This document shows positions 1-10,440 of a DNA stretch of 64,000 nucleotides, piece by piece. The position numbers were made by a program, and so were the translations under genes. The notes under the pieces are model-generated. The model was not told where the DNA came from and did no database searches. It saw only the letters and a list, made by a program, of their open reading frames with translations. Each line of letters starts with the position of its first letter. Position 1 is the first letter of the stretch. The stretch is from Microbacterium sp. Marseille-Q6648 (GTDB lineage Bacteria; Actinomycetota; Actinomycetes; Actinomycetales; Microbacteriaceae). The stretch covers positions 496,001 through 560,000 of the forward strand of contig NZ_CALPBZ010000001.1 in assembly GCF_943181415.1 (NCBI RefSeq), read 5' to 3'.

Positions 1-58
1 TGAGGGCGGCGACCCGCGAGCCGTCGCGGCCCAGGACGATCCGGACCTGCTCAGCCAC
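1..58 (-). CDS. N-terminal end of an unidentified protein (partial)
   Basis: Only about 19 codons are visible, starting at a GTG at 58 (reads V-A-E-Q-V-R-I-V-L-G-R-D-G-S-R) and running off the left edge. It follows the zinc-ribbon gene on the same strand after a 27-nt gap, so the two are probably cotranscribed. Too little is present to name the product, and the start is chosen only because it is the first plausible start codon after the upstream stop. Confidence 0.35.
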   Translation of the reverse strand, partial: MAEQVRIVLGRDGSRVAAL

Positions 59-85
59 CTCGGTGCGCGTACCGGTCCTCGCCCC

Positions 86-817
86 TCACAGGCCCGATTC
101 GCCAGAGCGAACGAGGATGCAGCCGCACTCCGGGCACGTCACGACCGTGTCGTCCGAAGCCTGCCGGATGAGGTTGAGGTCCGTGCCCGAAAGCACCATT
201 CGGCACCCTTCGCATGTCCGGGCGACCAGCAGCGCGGCGCCCGTCCCCCGTGCGGCGATGCGCTCGTACATCGCCATCAGCGCCGCCGGAACGTTCTGCG
301 CCAGAGCAGCGCGGTCTCGCGTCGCCGCGTCGTATGCGGTGTCGGCTTCGGCGACGACGCGCTTCGCCTCGGCGCTCAGCGATGCGCCCTCGGCGTTGGT
401 CTGCGCGATCAGCTGCTCCTGCTCGGTCGCGGCGCGTTCGGCCTGTTCGAGCTTCTCCATGACCTCGAGCTCGGCGTCTTCGAGGTCGCTCTTGCGACGC
501 GCCAGCGATGCCAGTTCGCTCTCGAGACCCTGCGCCTCCTTGGAGTTGGAGGATGCGGCCAGCCGCTGCGCATCGCGCGCGCTGCGGGCGTCGACCACGG
601 CCACGTCGGACTCGATGCGCGACAGCTCGGTGCGCAGATCGTCGCGCAGACCGAGGCGGATCGTCAACTCCTGCGACAGGCGCTGGCGATGGGCGAGCAG
701 CTCCTGCACCTTGGCCGCCTGCGGCGGGTTGCGCCGCGCGTGCTCGGCCTGCCGGATGCGGGCATCGAGGTCGGCGAGGTCGACGAGACGGCGCTGGTCT
801 TCTGGGCTGGCGTTCAC
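86..817 (-). CDS. C4-type zinc ribbon coiled-coil protein
   Basis: A 243-residue protein. Residues about 10-170 are an almost continuous charged, Leu-rich coiled coil. The C-terminus carries a four-cysteine zinc ribbon (Cys202, Cys205, Cys228, Cys231; CEGC and CPEC). This architecture is the conserved actinobacterial zinc-ribbon family, whose members are implicated in nucleic-acid binding or cell-division functions; no enzymatic role can be read from the sequence. It starts with GTG at 817 and is followed closely by another minus-strand gene, so it is probably part of an operon. Family assignment is confident, cellular role is not. Confidence 0.85.
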   Translation of the reverse strand: MNASPEDQRRLVDLADLDARIRQAEHARRNPPQAAKVQELLAHRQRLSQELTIRLGLRDDLRTELSRIESDVAVVDARSARDAQRLAASSNSKEAQGLESELASLARRKSDLEDAELEVMEKLEQAERAATEQEQLIAQTNAEGASLSAEAKRVVAEADTAYDAATRDRAALAQNVPAALMAMYERIAARGTGAALLVARTCEGCRMVLSGTDLNLIRQASDDTVVTCPECGCILVRSGESGL

Positions 818-852
818 GCAACCAACCTACCCGGCCCCGCGGCTGCGTCGAG

Positions 853-925
853 TGGGCCCTGCCGGGATCGAACCGACGACATCCACGGTGTAAACGTGGC
901 GCTCTACCAGCTGAGCTAAAGGCCC
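853..925 (-). tRNA. tRNA-Val (anticodon TAC)
   Basis: The reverse complement folds into a full cloverleaf: 7-bp acceptor stem (GGGCCTT with AGGGCCC, including one G-U), D arm with TAGCTCAGC, anticodon loop TTTACAC, and a T arm with TTCGATC loop. Discriminator base is A. No CCA is encoded. Anticodon TAC decodes GUA/GUG valine codons. Confidence 0.95.
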
Positions 926-1078
926 TCGGGAGGAAGTCTACGAGAGTGACACGGTCGGCCTCGACGACGCCGCCGACTCGCTAGGCTGATGGACGGTGCG
1001 TTGTCGGTCGCGAACAACGGCAGGGCCGCACCGGTTGCGATTACCTGGCATGATCTGCCAGACGACGAAAGGTCTTCT

Positions 1079-3808
<2,730 letters not shown>

Positions 3809-3816
3809 TCGGCGCG

Positions 3817-5037
3817 ATGCCCGCCGCCACGGCACCGATGGACAAACCCGAGACGCTCGCCTGGCTGCGACGGATCTCGGGTGACCTCGCGACCGTCACG
3901 ATCAAGCGCCTGGAGGACACCCTCCCGTGGTACGCGGAGATGCCTCCGGCGCGCAGATCGGCTGTCGGTCTGGTGGCACAGGCGGGCATCACGTCGTTCA
4001 TCCAGTGGTACGACGACCCAGAGTCGACCCCCTGGATCGCTGCGGACATCTTCGCCGCCGCGCCCCGCGAGCTGCTGCGCAGCGTGAGCCTCACCCAGAC
4101 CCTGCAGCTCATCAGGGTGACCGTCGAGGTCACCGAGGAACGCGTGACGGGCAAGGGCGAGCATCTGCGCGAGGCGATCCTGCTCTACTCGCGCGAGGTC
4201 GCCTTCGCCGCCGCCGACGTCTACGCCCGTGCGGCGGAGGCTCGTGGGCTGTGGGATGCGCGGCTGGAGGCCCTCGTGGTGGACTCCATCCTGACCGGCG
4301 AGGCCGATGAGGAGCTCCCGAGCCGCATCGCCGCGCTGGGCTGGCACGGACACGGCGAGGTGGCCGTTCTGGTCGGCACCACTCCCCCGCAGTTCGACGT
4401 CGATCAACTGCGGCGGACAGCGCGCAAGCTCGCCGCCGACGTGCTGATCGGCGTGCAGGGGTCGCGTCTGGTGCTGGTCGTGGGCCGCGCCGAGACACCG
4501 CCCCGGGCCGACGAGGCCTCGGCGGAGCTGCCCTTCACCGAGATCGCCAAACAGCTGGAACCCGGTTTCGGCAGCGGTCATCTCGTCCTGGGTCCGGCCG
4601 TGCCCGCGCTGGTCGAAGCCGGTCAGAGCGCCCGCGCGGCCCTGGCGGGCTTCGCCGTCGCGCGATCCTGGCGGCACGCCCCCCGTCCCGTGGAGGCCGA
4701 CGATCTGCTTCCCGAGCGAGCCCTCGCGGGTGATCCGCTGGCGAAGCAGACGCTCGTCGAGCGGATCTACCGGCCCCTTCAGGCGCACAGCTCCGACCTC
4801 GTCGCCACGCTGTGGGCCTACCTCGACAACGGCCGCTCCCTCGAGGCCACGGCACGCGAGCTGTTCGTCCACCCGAACACCGTGCGCTATCGGCTCAAGC
4901 GCGTATCCGAGGTGATCGGCTGGGACGCCACCGGCCCGCGAGAGGCGCTCATCCTGCAGACGGCGCTGATCCTGGGTTCGATCGGCACGGATGCCGCACG
5001 ACGGCGCCCGCAGGCGGCGCGGCGGGCACCCGCCTGA
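3817..5037 (+). CDS. fasR: FasR-type PucR-family transcriptional regulator of fatty-acid synthesis
   Basis: A 406-residue protein with a PucR-like layout: a long N-terminal sensing region, a GGDEF-like central region (about 160-270) and a C-terminal helix-turn-helix (about 331-368, with SLEATARELFVHPNTVRYRL). In Streptomyces coelicolor the orthologously placed FasR activates the fabD-fabH-acpP-fabF operon. Here the gene also lies directly upstream of fabD, in the same order and orientation, so the same role is inferred. ATG 3817 is used; ATG 3838 is an alternative. The gene sits between aceE and fabD, linking acetyl-CoA production with its main consumer. Confidence 0.88.
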   Translation: MPAATAPMDKPETLAWLRRISGDLATVTIKRLEDTLPWYAEMPPARRSAVGLVAQAGITSFIQWYDDPESTPWIAADIFAAAPRELLRSVSLTQTLQLIRVTVEVTEERVTGKGEHLREAILLYSREVAFAAADVYARAAEARGLWDARLEALVVDSILTGEADEELPSRIAALGWHGHGEVAVLVGTTPPQFDVDQLRRTARKLAADVLIGVQGSRLVLVVGRAETPPRADEASAELPFTEIAKQLEPGFGSGHLVLGPAVPALVEAGQSARAALAGFAVARSWRHAPRPVEADDLLPERALAGDPLAKQTLVERIYRPLQAHSSDLVATLWAYLDNGRSLEATARELFVHPNTVRYRLKRVSEVIGWDATGPREALILQTALILGSIGTDAARRRPQAARRAPA

Positions 5038-5095
5038 AACTGGCCCGGTCATCTCGATCTGCACTGTCGCCTCCGCACAAAGGCCAGCGGGATTC

Positions 5096-5125
5096 TTGTG
5101 ACGACATCGCCAGAAGGTGTATCCG
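5096..5125 (+). promoter_or_regulatory. Candidate promoter of the fab operon
   Basis: TTGTGA (5096-5101) and TATCCG (5120-5125) are separated by 18 nt, placing a start site shortly before the fabD ribosome binding site AGGATGG. The 110-nt gap between fasR and fabD is the only sizeable non-coding stretch ahead of the fab genes and is therefore the expected regulator target. The hexamers are only moderately close to consensus. Confidence 0.35.
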
Positions 5126-5147
5126 CATCCTTGGCAGGATGGTGAGA

Positions 5148-6059
5148 GTGATCATCGCCGTGTTCCCGGGTCAGGGCTCCCAGTCCCCCGGCTTCCTCAC
5201 TCCCTGGCTCGACGTCGACGGCGCACGCGACCGGCTGGCCGCCTACTCGGACTGGTCGGGCGTGGACCTCATCGCCGCGGGGACGGAGTGGGATGCCGAG
5301 CGGATCCGCGACACCCAGGTCGCCCAGCCGCTGATCGTGGCCGCGAGTCTGCTGTCGTGGAACGCTCTGGACGCCCGCGACGCCGTCGAGGGGGTCGCCG
5401 GCCACTCCGTGGGCGAATTCGCCGCGGCCGTCGCCGCCGGCATCCTCTCCGAAGAGGACGCACTCCGGCTCGTCGGTATCCGCGGTCGTGCGATGGCCGA
5501 GGCGGCTACGGCGCAGGCGACCGGCATGAGCGCGGTCATCGGCGGTGACCAGGATGCCGTGGTCGCCCGCCTGGGCGAGCTCGACCTCACTCCGGCGAAC
5601 TACAACGGCGGCGGACAGCTGGTGGCGGCGGGTCGCGTCGACGCCCTCGCCGCCCTCGCCGAGACTCCTCCCCCCGCGACCCGGGTGATCCCCCTCGCGG
5701 TGGCAGGCGCCTTCCACACGCGCTTCATGGAGCCCGCCGTCGAGCGTCTGCGCGAGGCTGCCGAGTCCGTCCAGGCCTCGGACCCTCGGACGACCATCTG
5801 GACCAACCGCGACGGCAGCGCCGTCCCGAGCGGTCGCGACTTCGTCCGTGCCCTCGTCGAGCAGGTGGCCTCTCCCGTGCGCTGGGACCTGTGCATGGGA
5901 GCATTCTCGGATGCCGGCGTGGGCGGTCTCATCGAGCTGTCGCCGGCGGGTACGCTCACCGGGCTGGCCAAGCGCGCCCTGCGGGGCGTACCCTCCGTCG
6001 CGGTGAAGACACCGGACGATCTCGCGTCGGCCCGCCGCCTCGCCCATCCAGACGCATGA
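5148..6059 (+). CDS. fabD: Malonyl-CoA:ACP S-malonyltransferase
   Basis: A 303-residue protein that loads malonyl groups from CoA onto acyl carrier protein. The active-site serine lies in GHSVGE (about residue 87) and the catalytic histidine in AFHTRFM (about residue 189). The N-terminal VFPGQGSQ oxyanion motif is present. GTG 5148 gives the usual N-terminus IIAVFPGQGSQ and has AGGATGG upstream; ATG 5139 would add three residues. The stop overlaps an ATG at 6056, but fabH probably starts at 6071. Confidence 0.95.
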   Translation: MIIAVFPGQGSQSPGFLTPWLDVDGARDRLAAYSDWSGVDLIAAGTEWDAERIRDTQVAQPLIVAASLLSWNALDARDAVEGVAGHSVGEFAAAVAAGILSEEDALRLVGIRGRAMAEAATAQATGMSAVIGGDQDAVVARLGELDLTPANYNGGGQLVAAGRVDALAALAETPPPATRVIPLAVAGAFHTRFMEPAVERLREAAESVQASDPRTTIWTNRDGSAVPSGRDFVRALVEQVASPVRWDLCMGAFSDAGVGGLIELSPAGTLTGLAKRALRGVPSVAVKTPDDLASARRLAHPDA

Positions 6060-6070
6060 CCGGAGACGCC

Positions 6071-7072
6071 ATGACACCCACGCTCGTCCAGTCGACCGGC
6101 CCCGCCCACACCCGCATCTACGCCTACGGTGCCGCGCGCGGTGAGATCGCGGTGCCCAACGACGACCTCGTCGGGCCCATCGACTCCAGCGACGAGTGGA
6201 TTCGTCAGCGGACGGGGATCGTGACGCGCGTGCGCGCGATTGCCGAGACCGACGCCATCGACCTGGCCACGGATGCCGCGCGTGAGGCGATCGAGCGGTC
6301 CGGCGTCGCATTAGGCGACATCGACGCGGTCATCGTCGCGACCATCAGCAACCCGAAGCAGACGCCGTCGGTCGCCGCCATCGTCGCCGACCGCGTCGGC
6401 GCGAATCCGGCGGCGGCCTACGACCTCAACGCCGCCTGCGCCGGGTTCGCGTACGGCATCGCGCAGGCGGACGCCCTCATCCGCGCCGGGTCCGCTCGGT
6501 ATGCCGTCGTCATCGGCACGGAGAAGCTCAGCGACATCGTCGACCCCGCCGACCGGAGCATCTCGTTCCTCTTGGGCGACGGTGCGGGAGCAGCCGTCGT
6601 CGGTCCCAGCGACAGCGCCGGGATCGGACCGACCGTGTGGGGATCCGACGGGTCGAAGGCGGAAGCGGTCGGCATGAACCACACCCTGACGGAGTTCCGC
6701 GACGGCCGCGCTCCCTGGCCGACCCTCCGGCAAGAGGGTCCGACGGTTTTCCGGTGGGCGGTGTGGGAGATGGTCAAGGTCGCCCGGCAGGCCCTCGAAG
6801 CGGCGGGAGTCACCGCCGCGGATCTCGCCGCGTTCGTGCCCCACCAGGCCAACATGCGGATCATCGACGAGTTCGCCAAGCAGCTGGGACTGCCCGCGAC
6901 GGTCGTCATCGGCCGCGACATCGAGACCACCGGAAACACCTCGGCGGCGTCCATTCCGCTGGCCACCCACAGGCTGCTGCAGGAGCACCCCGAGCTCAGC
7001 GGCGGGCTGGCCCTGCAGATCGGCTTCGGGGCCGGGCTGGTGTTCGGCGCTCAGGTCGTCGTGCTTCCCTGA
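6071..7072 (+). CDS. fabH: Beta-ketoacyl-ACP synthase III
   Basis: A 333-residue condensing enzyme that starts fatty-acid synthesis by joining an acyl-CoA primer to malonyl-ACP. The catalytic triad is readable: Cys123 (NAACAGF), His258 (VPHQANMR) and Asn289 (TGNTSAAS). ATG 6071 is favoured by GGAG five nt upstream; ATG 6056, overlapping the fabD stop, would add five residues. Primer preference (branched-chain versus acetyl) cannot be read from the sequence, though branched-chain primers are usual in this group of bacteria. Confidence 0.95.
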   Translation: MTPTLVQSTGPAHTRIYAYGAARGEIAVPNDDLVGPIDSSDEWIRQRTGIVTRVRAIAETDAIDLATDAAREAIERSGVALGDIDAVIVATISNPKQTPSVAAIVADRVGANPAAAYDLNAACAGFAYGIAQADALIRAGSARYAVVIGTEKLSDIVDPADRSISFLLGDGAGAAVVGPSDSAGIGPTVWGSDGSKAEAVGMNHTLTEFRDGRAPWPTLRQEGPTVFRWAVWEMVKVARQALEAAGVTAADLAAFVPHQANMRIIDEFAKQLGLPATVVIGRDIETTGNTSAASIPLATHRLLQEHPELSGGLALQIGFGAGLVFGAQVVVLP

Positions 7073-7146
7073 CGCCGCGCATCGTCGACCCTAGACTGAT
7101 TCCCGGCCCGACCGGGACCGCGAACCCCGAAGAAACAGGAGAAACC

Positions 7147-7395
7147 ATGGCATTCACCAACGACGAGGTCCTCGCCGGACTCGCCGAGCTCATCACCGAC
7201 GAGACCGGGATCTCGTCCGACGAGGTCGCGATGGAGAAGTCGTTCACCGACGACCTCGACATCGACTCGATCTCGATGATGACGATCGTCGTCAACGCCG
7301 AGGAGAAGTTCGGCGTCACCATCCCCGACGACGAGGTGAAGAACCTCAAGACCGTCGGCGACGCCGTCACGTACATCACGTCCCACCAGGCGTGA
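7147..7395 (+). CDS. acpP: Acyl carrier protein
   Basis: An 82-residue acidic, helical protein with the phosphopantetheine attachment serine at residue 41 in DIDSIS. The motif reads DSI rather than the common DSL. Start ATG 7147 is preceded by AGGAG. It carries the growing acyl chain between FabD, FabH and FabF, which flank it in the same operon. Confidence 0.96.
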   Translation: MAFTNDEVLAGLAELITDETGISSDEVAMEKSFTDDLDIDSISMMTIVVNAEEKFGVTIPDDEVKNLKTVGDAVTYITSHQA

Positions 7396-7460
7396 CCTTC
7401 ACCGGTGGGGGCATCCGCCCCCACCGGGATACCACCCGTTGCACCGAGGAATCCACACGC

Positions 7461-8699
7461 ATGAGCACTCCCCGCATCGTCGTCACCGGCATCGGCGCCA
7501 CATCGCCCATCGGCGGCACCGCACCGGAAAGCTGGTCCGAGCTCCTGGCCGGCACCTCCGGCGCCCGGAGCCTGGAGCACGACTGGGTCGAGGAGTACCA
7601 GCTTCCGGTGACCTTCGCCGCGGAGGCGAAGGTGCGACCGGAGTCGGTGCTGCCGCGCCCGACCGCGAAGCGTCTGGACCCGGCATCCCAGTTGGCGCTC
7701 GTCGCAGCGATGGAGGCGTGGGAGGACGCGGGAGCCCCCGAGGTCGAGTCCGAGCGACTCGGCGTCGACTTCGCCACCGGGATCGGCGGTGTCTGGACTC
7801 TGCTGGATGCGTGGGACACCCTGCGTGAGAAGGGTCCGCGCCGCGTCATGCCGATGACGGTTCCCATGCTCATGCCCAACGCCGCAGCAGGCAACCTCTC
7901 GCTCCACTTCGGCGCACGCGCCTTCGCGCGAACCGTCGCCAGCGCATGCGCCTCGAGCACCGAATCGATCGTGAACGCCGTCGAGCACCTGCGTGCGGGC
8001 CTCGCGGACGTCGTCATCGCGGGTGGCACCGAGTCCGCCATCCACCCCATCACCGTGGCATCCTTCGCCTCGATGCAGGCGCTGTCGCGGCGCAACGACG
8101 ACCCGTCCACCGCGTCGCGACCGTGCAGCGTCGACCGGGACGGCTTCGTCATGGGCGAGGGCGCGGCCTGCCTCATCCTCGAGACCGAAGAGCACGCCCG
8201 TGCCCGCGGCGCGAAGATCTACGCCGCCGTGGTCGGTGGCGGGGTCACGGCCGATTCGTACCACATCACCGCGAACGACCCCGAGGGCCACGGAGCAGCG
8301 CGCGCCGTACGGATGGCGCTGGAGATGGCGGGCGCTTCGCCCGATGACGTCACGCACATCAACGCGCATGCGACATCCACACCCGTCGGCGACCCGAACG
8401 AGTACCAGGCGCTCAAAGCGGTCTTCGGCTCCCGTATCGACGAGATCCCGGTGTCAGCCACCAAGGCATCGACCGGTCATCTCCTCGGCGGCACAGGTGC
8501 GCTCGAGGCGCTCTTCACGATCCTCGCGCTGCGGGACCGCCAGGCTCCGCCGACGATCAACATCACGACGCAGGACCCCGACGTGCCGTTCCGCATCTCC
8601 GGTTCCCCCGTCGCTCTCGGAACCGGCGACCAGCTGGCCATCAGCAACTCCTTCGGCTTCGGCGGCCACAACGCCGTGGCGGCCTTCACTGCCGTCTGA
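7461..8699 (+). CDS. fabF: Beta-ketoacyl-ACP synthase II
   Basis: A 412-residue elongating condensing enzyme. The Cys-His-His active site is visible: Cys163 (ASACASS), His303 (NAHATSTPVGD) and His340 (STGHLLGG). GAGGAA lies a few nt before ATG 7461. It is the last gene of the fasR-fabD-fabH-acpP-fabF run and is followed at once by a strong terminator. Confidence 0.96.
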   Translation: MSTPRIVVTGIGATSPIGGTAPESWSELLAGTSGARSLEHDWVEEYQLPVTFAAEAKVRPESVLPRPTAKRLDPASQLALVAAMEAWEDAGAPEVESERLGVDFATGIGGVWTLLDAWDTLREKGPRRVMPMTVPMLMPNAAAGNLSLHFGARAFARTVASACASSTESIVNAVEHLRAGLADVVIAGGTESAIHPITVASFASMQALSRRNDDPSTASRPCSVDRDGFVMGEGAACLILETEEHARARGAKIYAAVVGGGVTADSYHITANDPEGHGAARAVRMALEMAGASPDDVTHINAHATSTPVGDPNEYQALKAVFGSRIDEIPVSATKASTGHLLGGTGALEALFTILALRDRQAPPTINITTQDPDVPFRISGSPVALGTGDQLAISNSFGFGGHNAVAAFTAV

Positions 8700-8710
8700 C
8701 GTCCGGCGCA

Positions 8711-8744
8711 CGAAGAAGCCCCCGGGAATCCGGGGGCTTCTTCG
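8711..8744 (+). terminator. Intrinsic terminator after fabF
   Basis: A perfect 15-bp inverted repeat (CGAAGAAGCCCCCGG with its complement) closes a GAAT loop, 11 nt after the fabF stop. No long T-tract follows, as is common in high-GC actinobacteria. It may also stop the convergent DUF3145 gene. Confidence 0.85.
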
Positions 8745-8845
8745 CATCAGGCGGTGATACACGGTCCCGCAGCCCGGGAAGTCGACCTCCGAGCGTCGGT
8801 ACTGGCGCCTCTCGCCTGCCGGCCTGTCCTCAGCCGACTTCTTCC

Positions 8846-9349
8846 TCATCCGACCTTGTGCAGCCAGACCACGGGGGCGTCGTCGCTGGCATGCCGGAAG
8901 GGCTCCAGCTCGTCATCCCACGCGGCACCCAGCGCGACCTGGAGCTCGCGCTGCAGCTCGAAGGCATCTCCTGCCGAGACCTCCATGGCGTACCGGATGC
9001 GATCCTCCCCGATGACGACGTTCCCCGCGGCATCGGTCTGGGCGTAGTGGATGCCGAGCCCCGGGGTGTGCAGCCACCGGCCGCCGTCGCTGCGCGGCGT
9101 GGGGTCCTCGGTCACCTCGAAGCGCAGATGCTCCCACCCGCGGATGGCGGTGGCCAGGGCCGCGCCGGTGCCGGCGGCGCCTTCCCAGTAGAATTCCGCA
9201 CGCCGGCTGCCGGCCAGCACCGGCTGATCAGACCAGTCGAAGTTGACCGCACGACCGAGGGCGCGCCCGACCGCCCACTCGAGGTGGGGGCAGAGCGCTC
9301 TCGGCGCGGAGTGGATGAAGACCACTCCGCGCGCCTGCGTCGTCGCCAT
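8846..9349 (-). CDS. DUF3145 domain-containing protein
   Basis: A 167-residue protein matching the actinobacterial DUF3145 family in length and in features such as the N-terminal RGVVFIHSAPRALCPHLEWA segment and a C-terminal HKVG end. Function is unknown. Members often lie beside the fatty-acid synthase II cluster, as here, where it is convergent with fabF. No signal peptide or membrane segment. Confidence 0.85.
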   Translation of the reverse strand: MATTQARGVVFIHSAPRALCPHLEWAVGRALGRAVNFDWSDQPVLAGSRRAEFYWEGAAGTGAALATAIRGWEHLRFEVTEDPTPRSDGGRWLHTPGLGIHYAQTDAAGNVVIGEDRIRYAMEVSAGDAFELQRELQVALGAAWDDELEPFRHASDDAPVVWLHKVG

Positions 9350-9466
9350 GATGTCTCCGTTTCCTTCAGGTACGTCTTCCCCTACGACCTGAAACGGATC
9401 ACCGGCGTGTTCGGTTGTCTGGGGCCATTATCCCGATGCCCGGCCGGAATCACAAGCCTGTCATTC

Positions 9467-9504
9467 GAGAAGGGGCTCCCGATGTGAATCGGGGGCCCCT
9501 TCTC
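9467..9504. terminator. Stem-loop between DUF3145 and the oxygenase-like gene
   Basis: A 17-bp inverted repeat (GAGAAGGGGCTCCCGAT with near-perfect complement, one G-U) around a GTGA loop. It lies 17 nt beyond the stop of the minus-strand gene ending at 9521, so it probably ends that transcript. Confidence 0.7.
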
Positions 9505-9520
9505 AAATGCGGATCGACGC

Positions 9521-10294
9521 TCAGGCCTCGCTCATGGCCTGCAGGTCGGCCTTGCCCTTCGCCGCGTAATAGGCCGCACGGGCGGCATCCCGGCGGTTCT
9601 GCTCGGCCTGACCGGCGTCGCGGGTCTCCTGGTCGACCTCGACGTAATCGGTGGTGGGCCGGCCGTGGTACTTCTCGATATAGGCGTCCAGCTCGGGGCC
9701 GGACTCCCACGACGTGATGAGGCAGTAGCGGGGAGCGTCGCCGGTGTGGTGGACGGCGTGCCAGAGCCGCTGCGTGTCTACGATCAGCTGCGCGCCCGCG
9801 GGCAGCGCCAGGCGGTACTCCACGCTGGGGTCGGTGCGGTTGTCGCGCAGGACGAAATAGCTGTCCTTGTCGTCGGTCAGGTTGAAGAACCCGCGGACGA
9901 TCCAGCCGGTACCGTCCGGGTTGAGCCGGTTGTTGTCGTCCTGGTGCAGGTTGTAGAGCGCGTCGGCGTAGGAGTTGGGCTGGAGCTCGATGATGCGGCA
10001 GCGCCCGACATTGGCGCCGGGCTCCATGGCGCGCTCAGTGAGAGTGGGGGCGATTGCGGTCTGCGAGTCGATCCAGACGCCGTCCTTGTCGGTGCGCGGC
10101 GGCGTATGGTTCCAGAAGCCGTTGCACTCGACCTCGCCCTTGGCAGAGGCCAGCGGTGCGAATCGAGTGTCGCCCGAGGACTTCCAGTCGACGTACTCCA
10201 GGTCGAGCCACTCCTTGGGATCGATCGGTCGATCGTAGGAGTCGAGGACGACGAAGCCGGTCTCATCGAGAGCGGCGGACTTGATGTAACCCAT
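9521..10294 (-). CDS. Putative 2-oxoglutarate/Fe(II) oxygenase-like protein
   Basis: A 257-residue soluble protein not recognised from a named family. It contains an H-x-D pair (LHQDDNN, His117/Asp119), a distal histidine in LWHAVHH about 60 residues later, and an arginine ten residues after that (APRYCLITSW). That is the metal- and 2-oxoglutarate-binding pattern of the double-stranded beta-helix oxygenases. The assignment rests on this motif alone. ATG 10294 is preferred because GAAAGG lies 10 nt upstream, while ATG 10303 would be almost on top of it. It diverges from the DUF262 nuclease gene; substrate unknown. Confidence 0.6.
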   Translation of the reverse strand: MGYIKSAALDETGFVVLDSYDRPIDPKEWLDLEYVDWKSSGDTRFAPLASAKGEVECNGFWNHTPPRTDKDGVWIDSQTAIAPTLTERAMEPGANVGRCRIIELQPNSYADALYNLHQDDNNRLNPDGTGWIVRGFFNLTDDKDSYFVLRDNRTDPSVEYRLALPAGAQLIVDTQRLWHAVHHTGDAPRYCLITSWESGPELDAYIEKYHGRPTTDYVEVDQETRDAGQAEQNRRDAARAAYYAAKGKADLQAMSEA

Positions 10295-10440
10295 GCGGAT
10301 CATGCCTTTCGGTCAGCGGGCCAGCACGTTTTAACAGGCCCCACTGAGGCAAGCCTACCCGCGCGATCCGCGCCATCCCGGGGCAGGCGAGCGTGTCGGT
10401 TACAGTGGACGTCGCGAACCACCGAGAGGCGATCCCGAGC

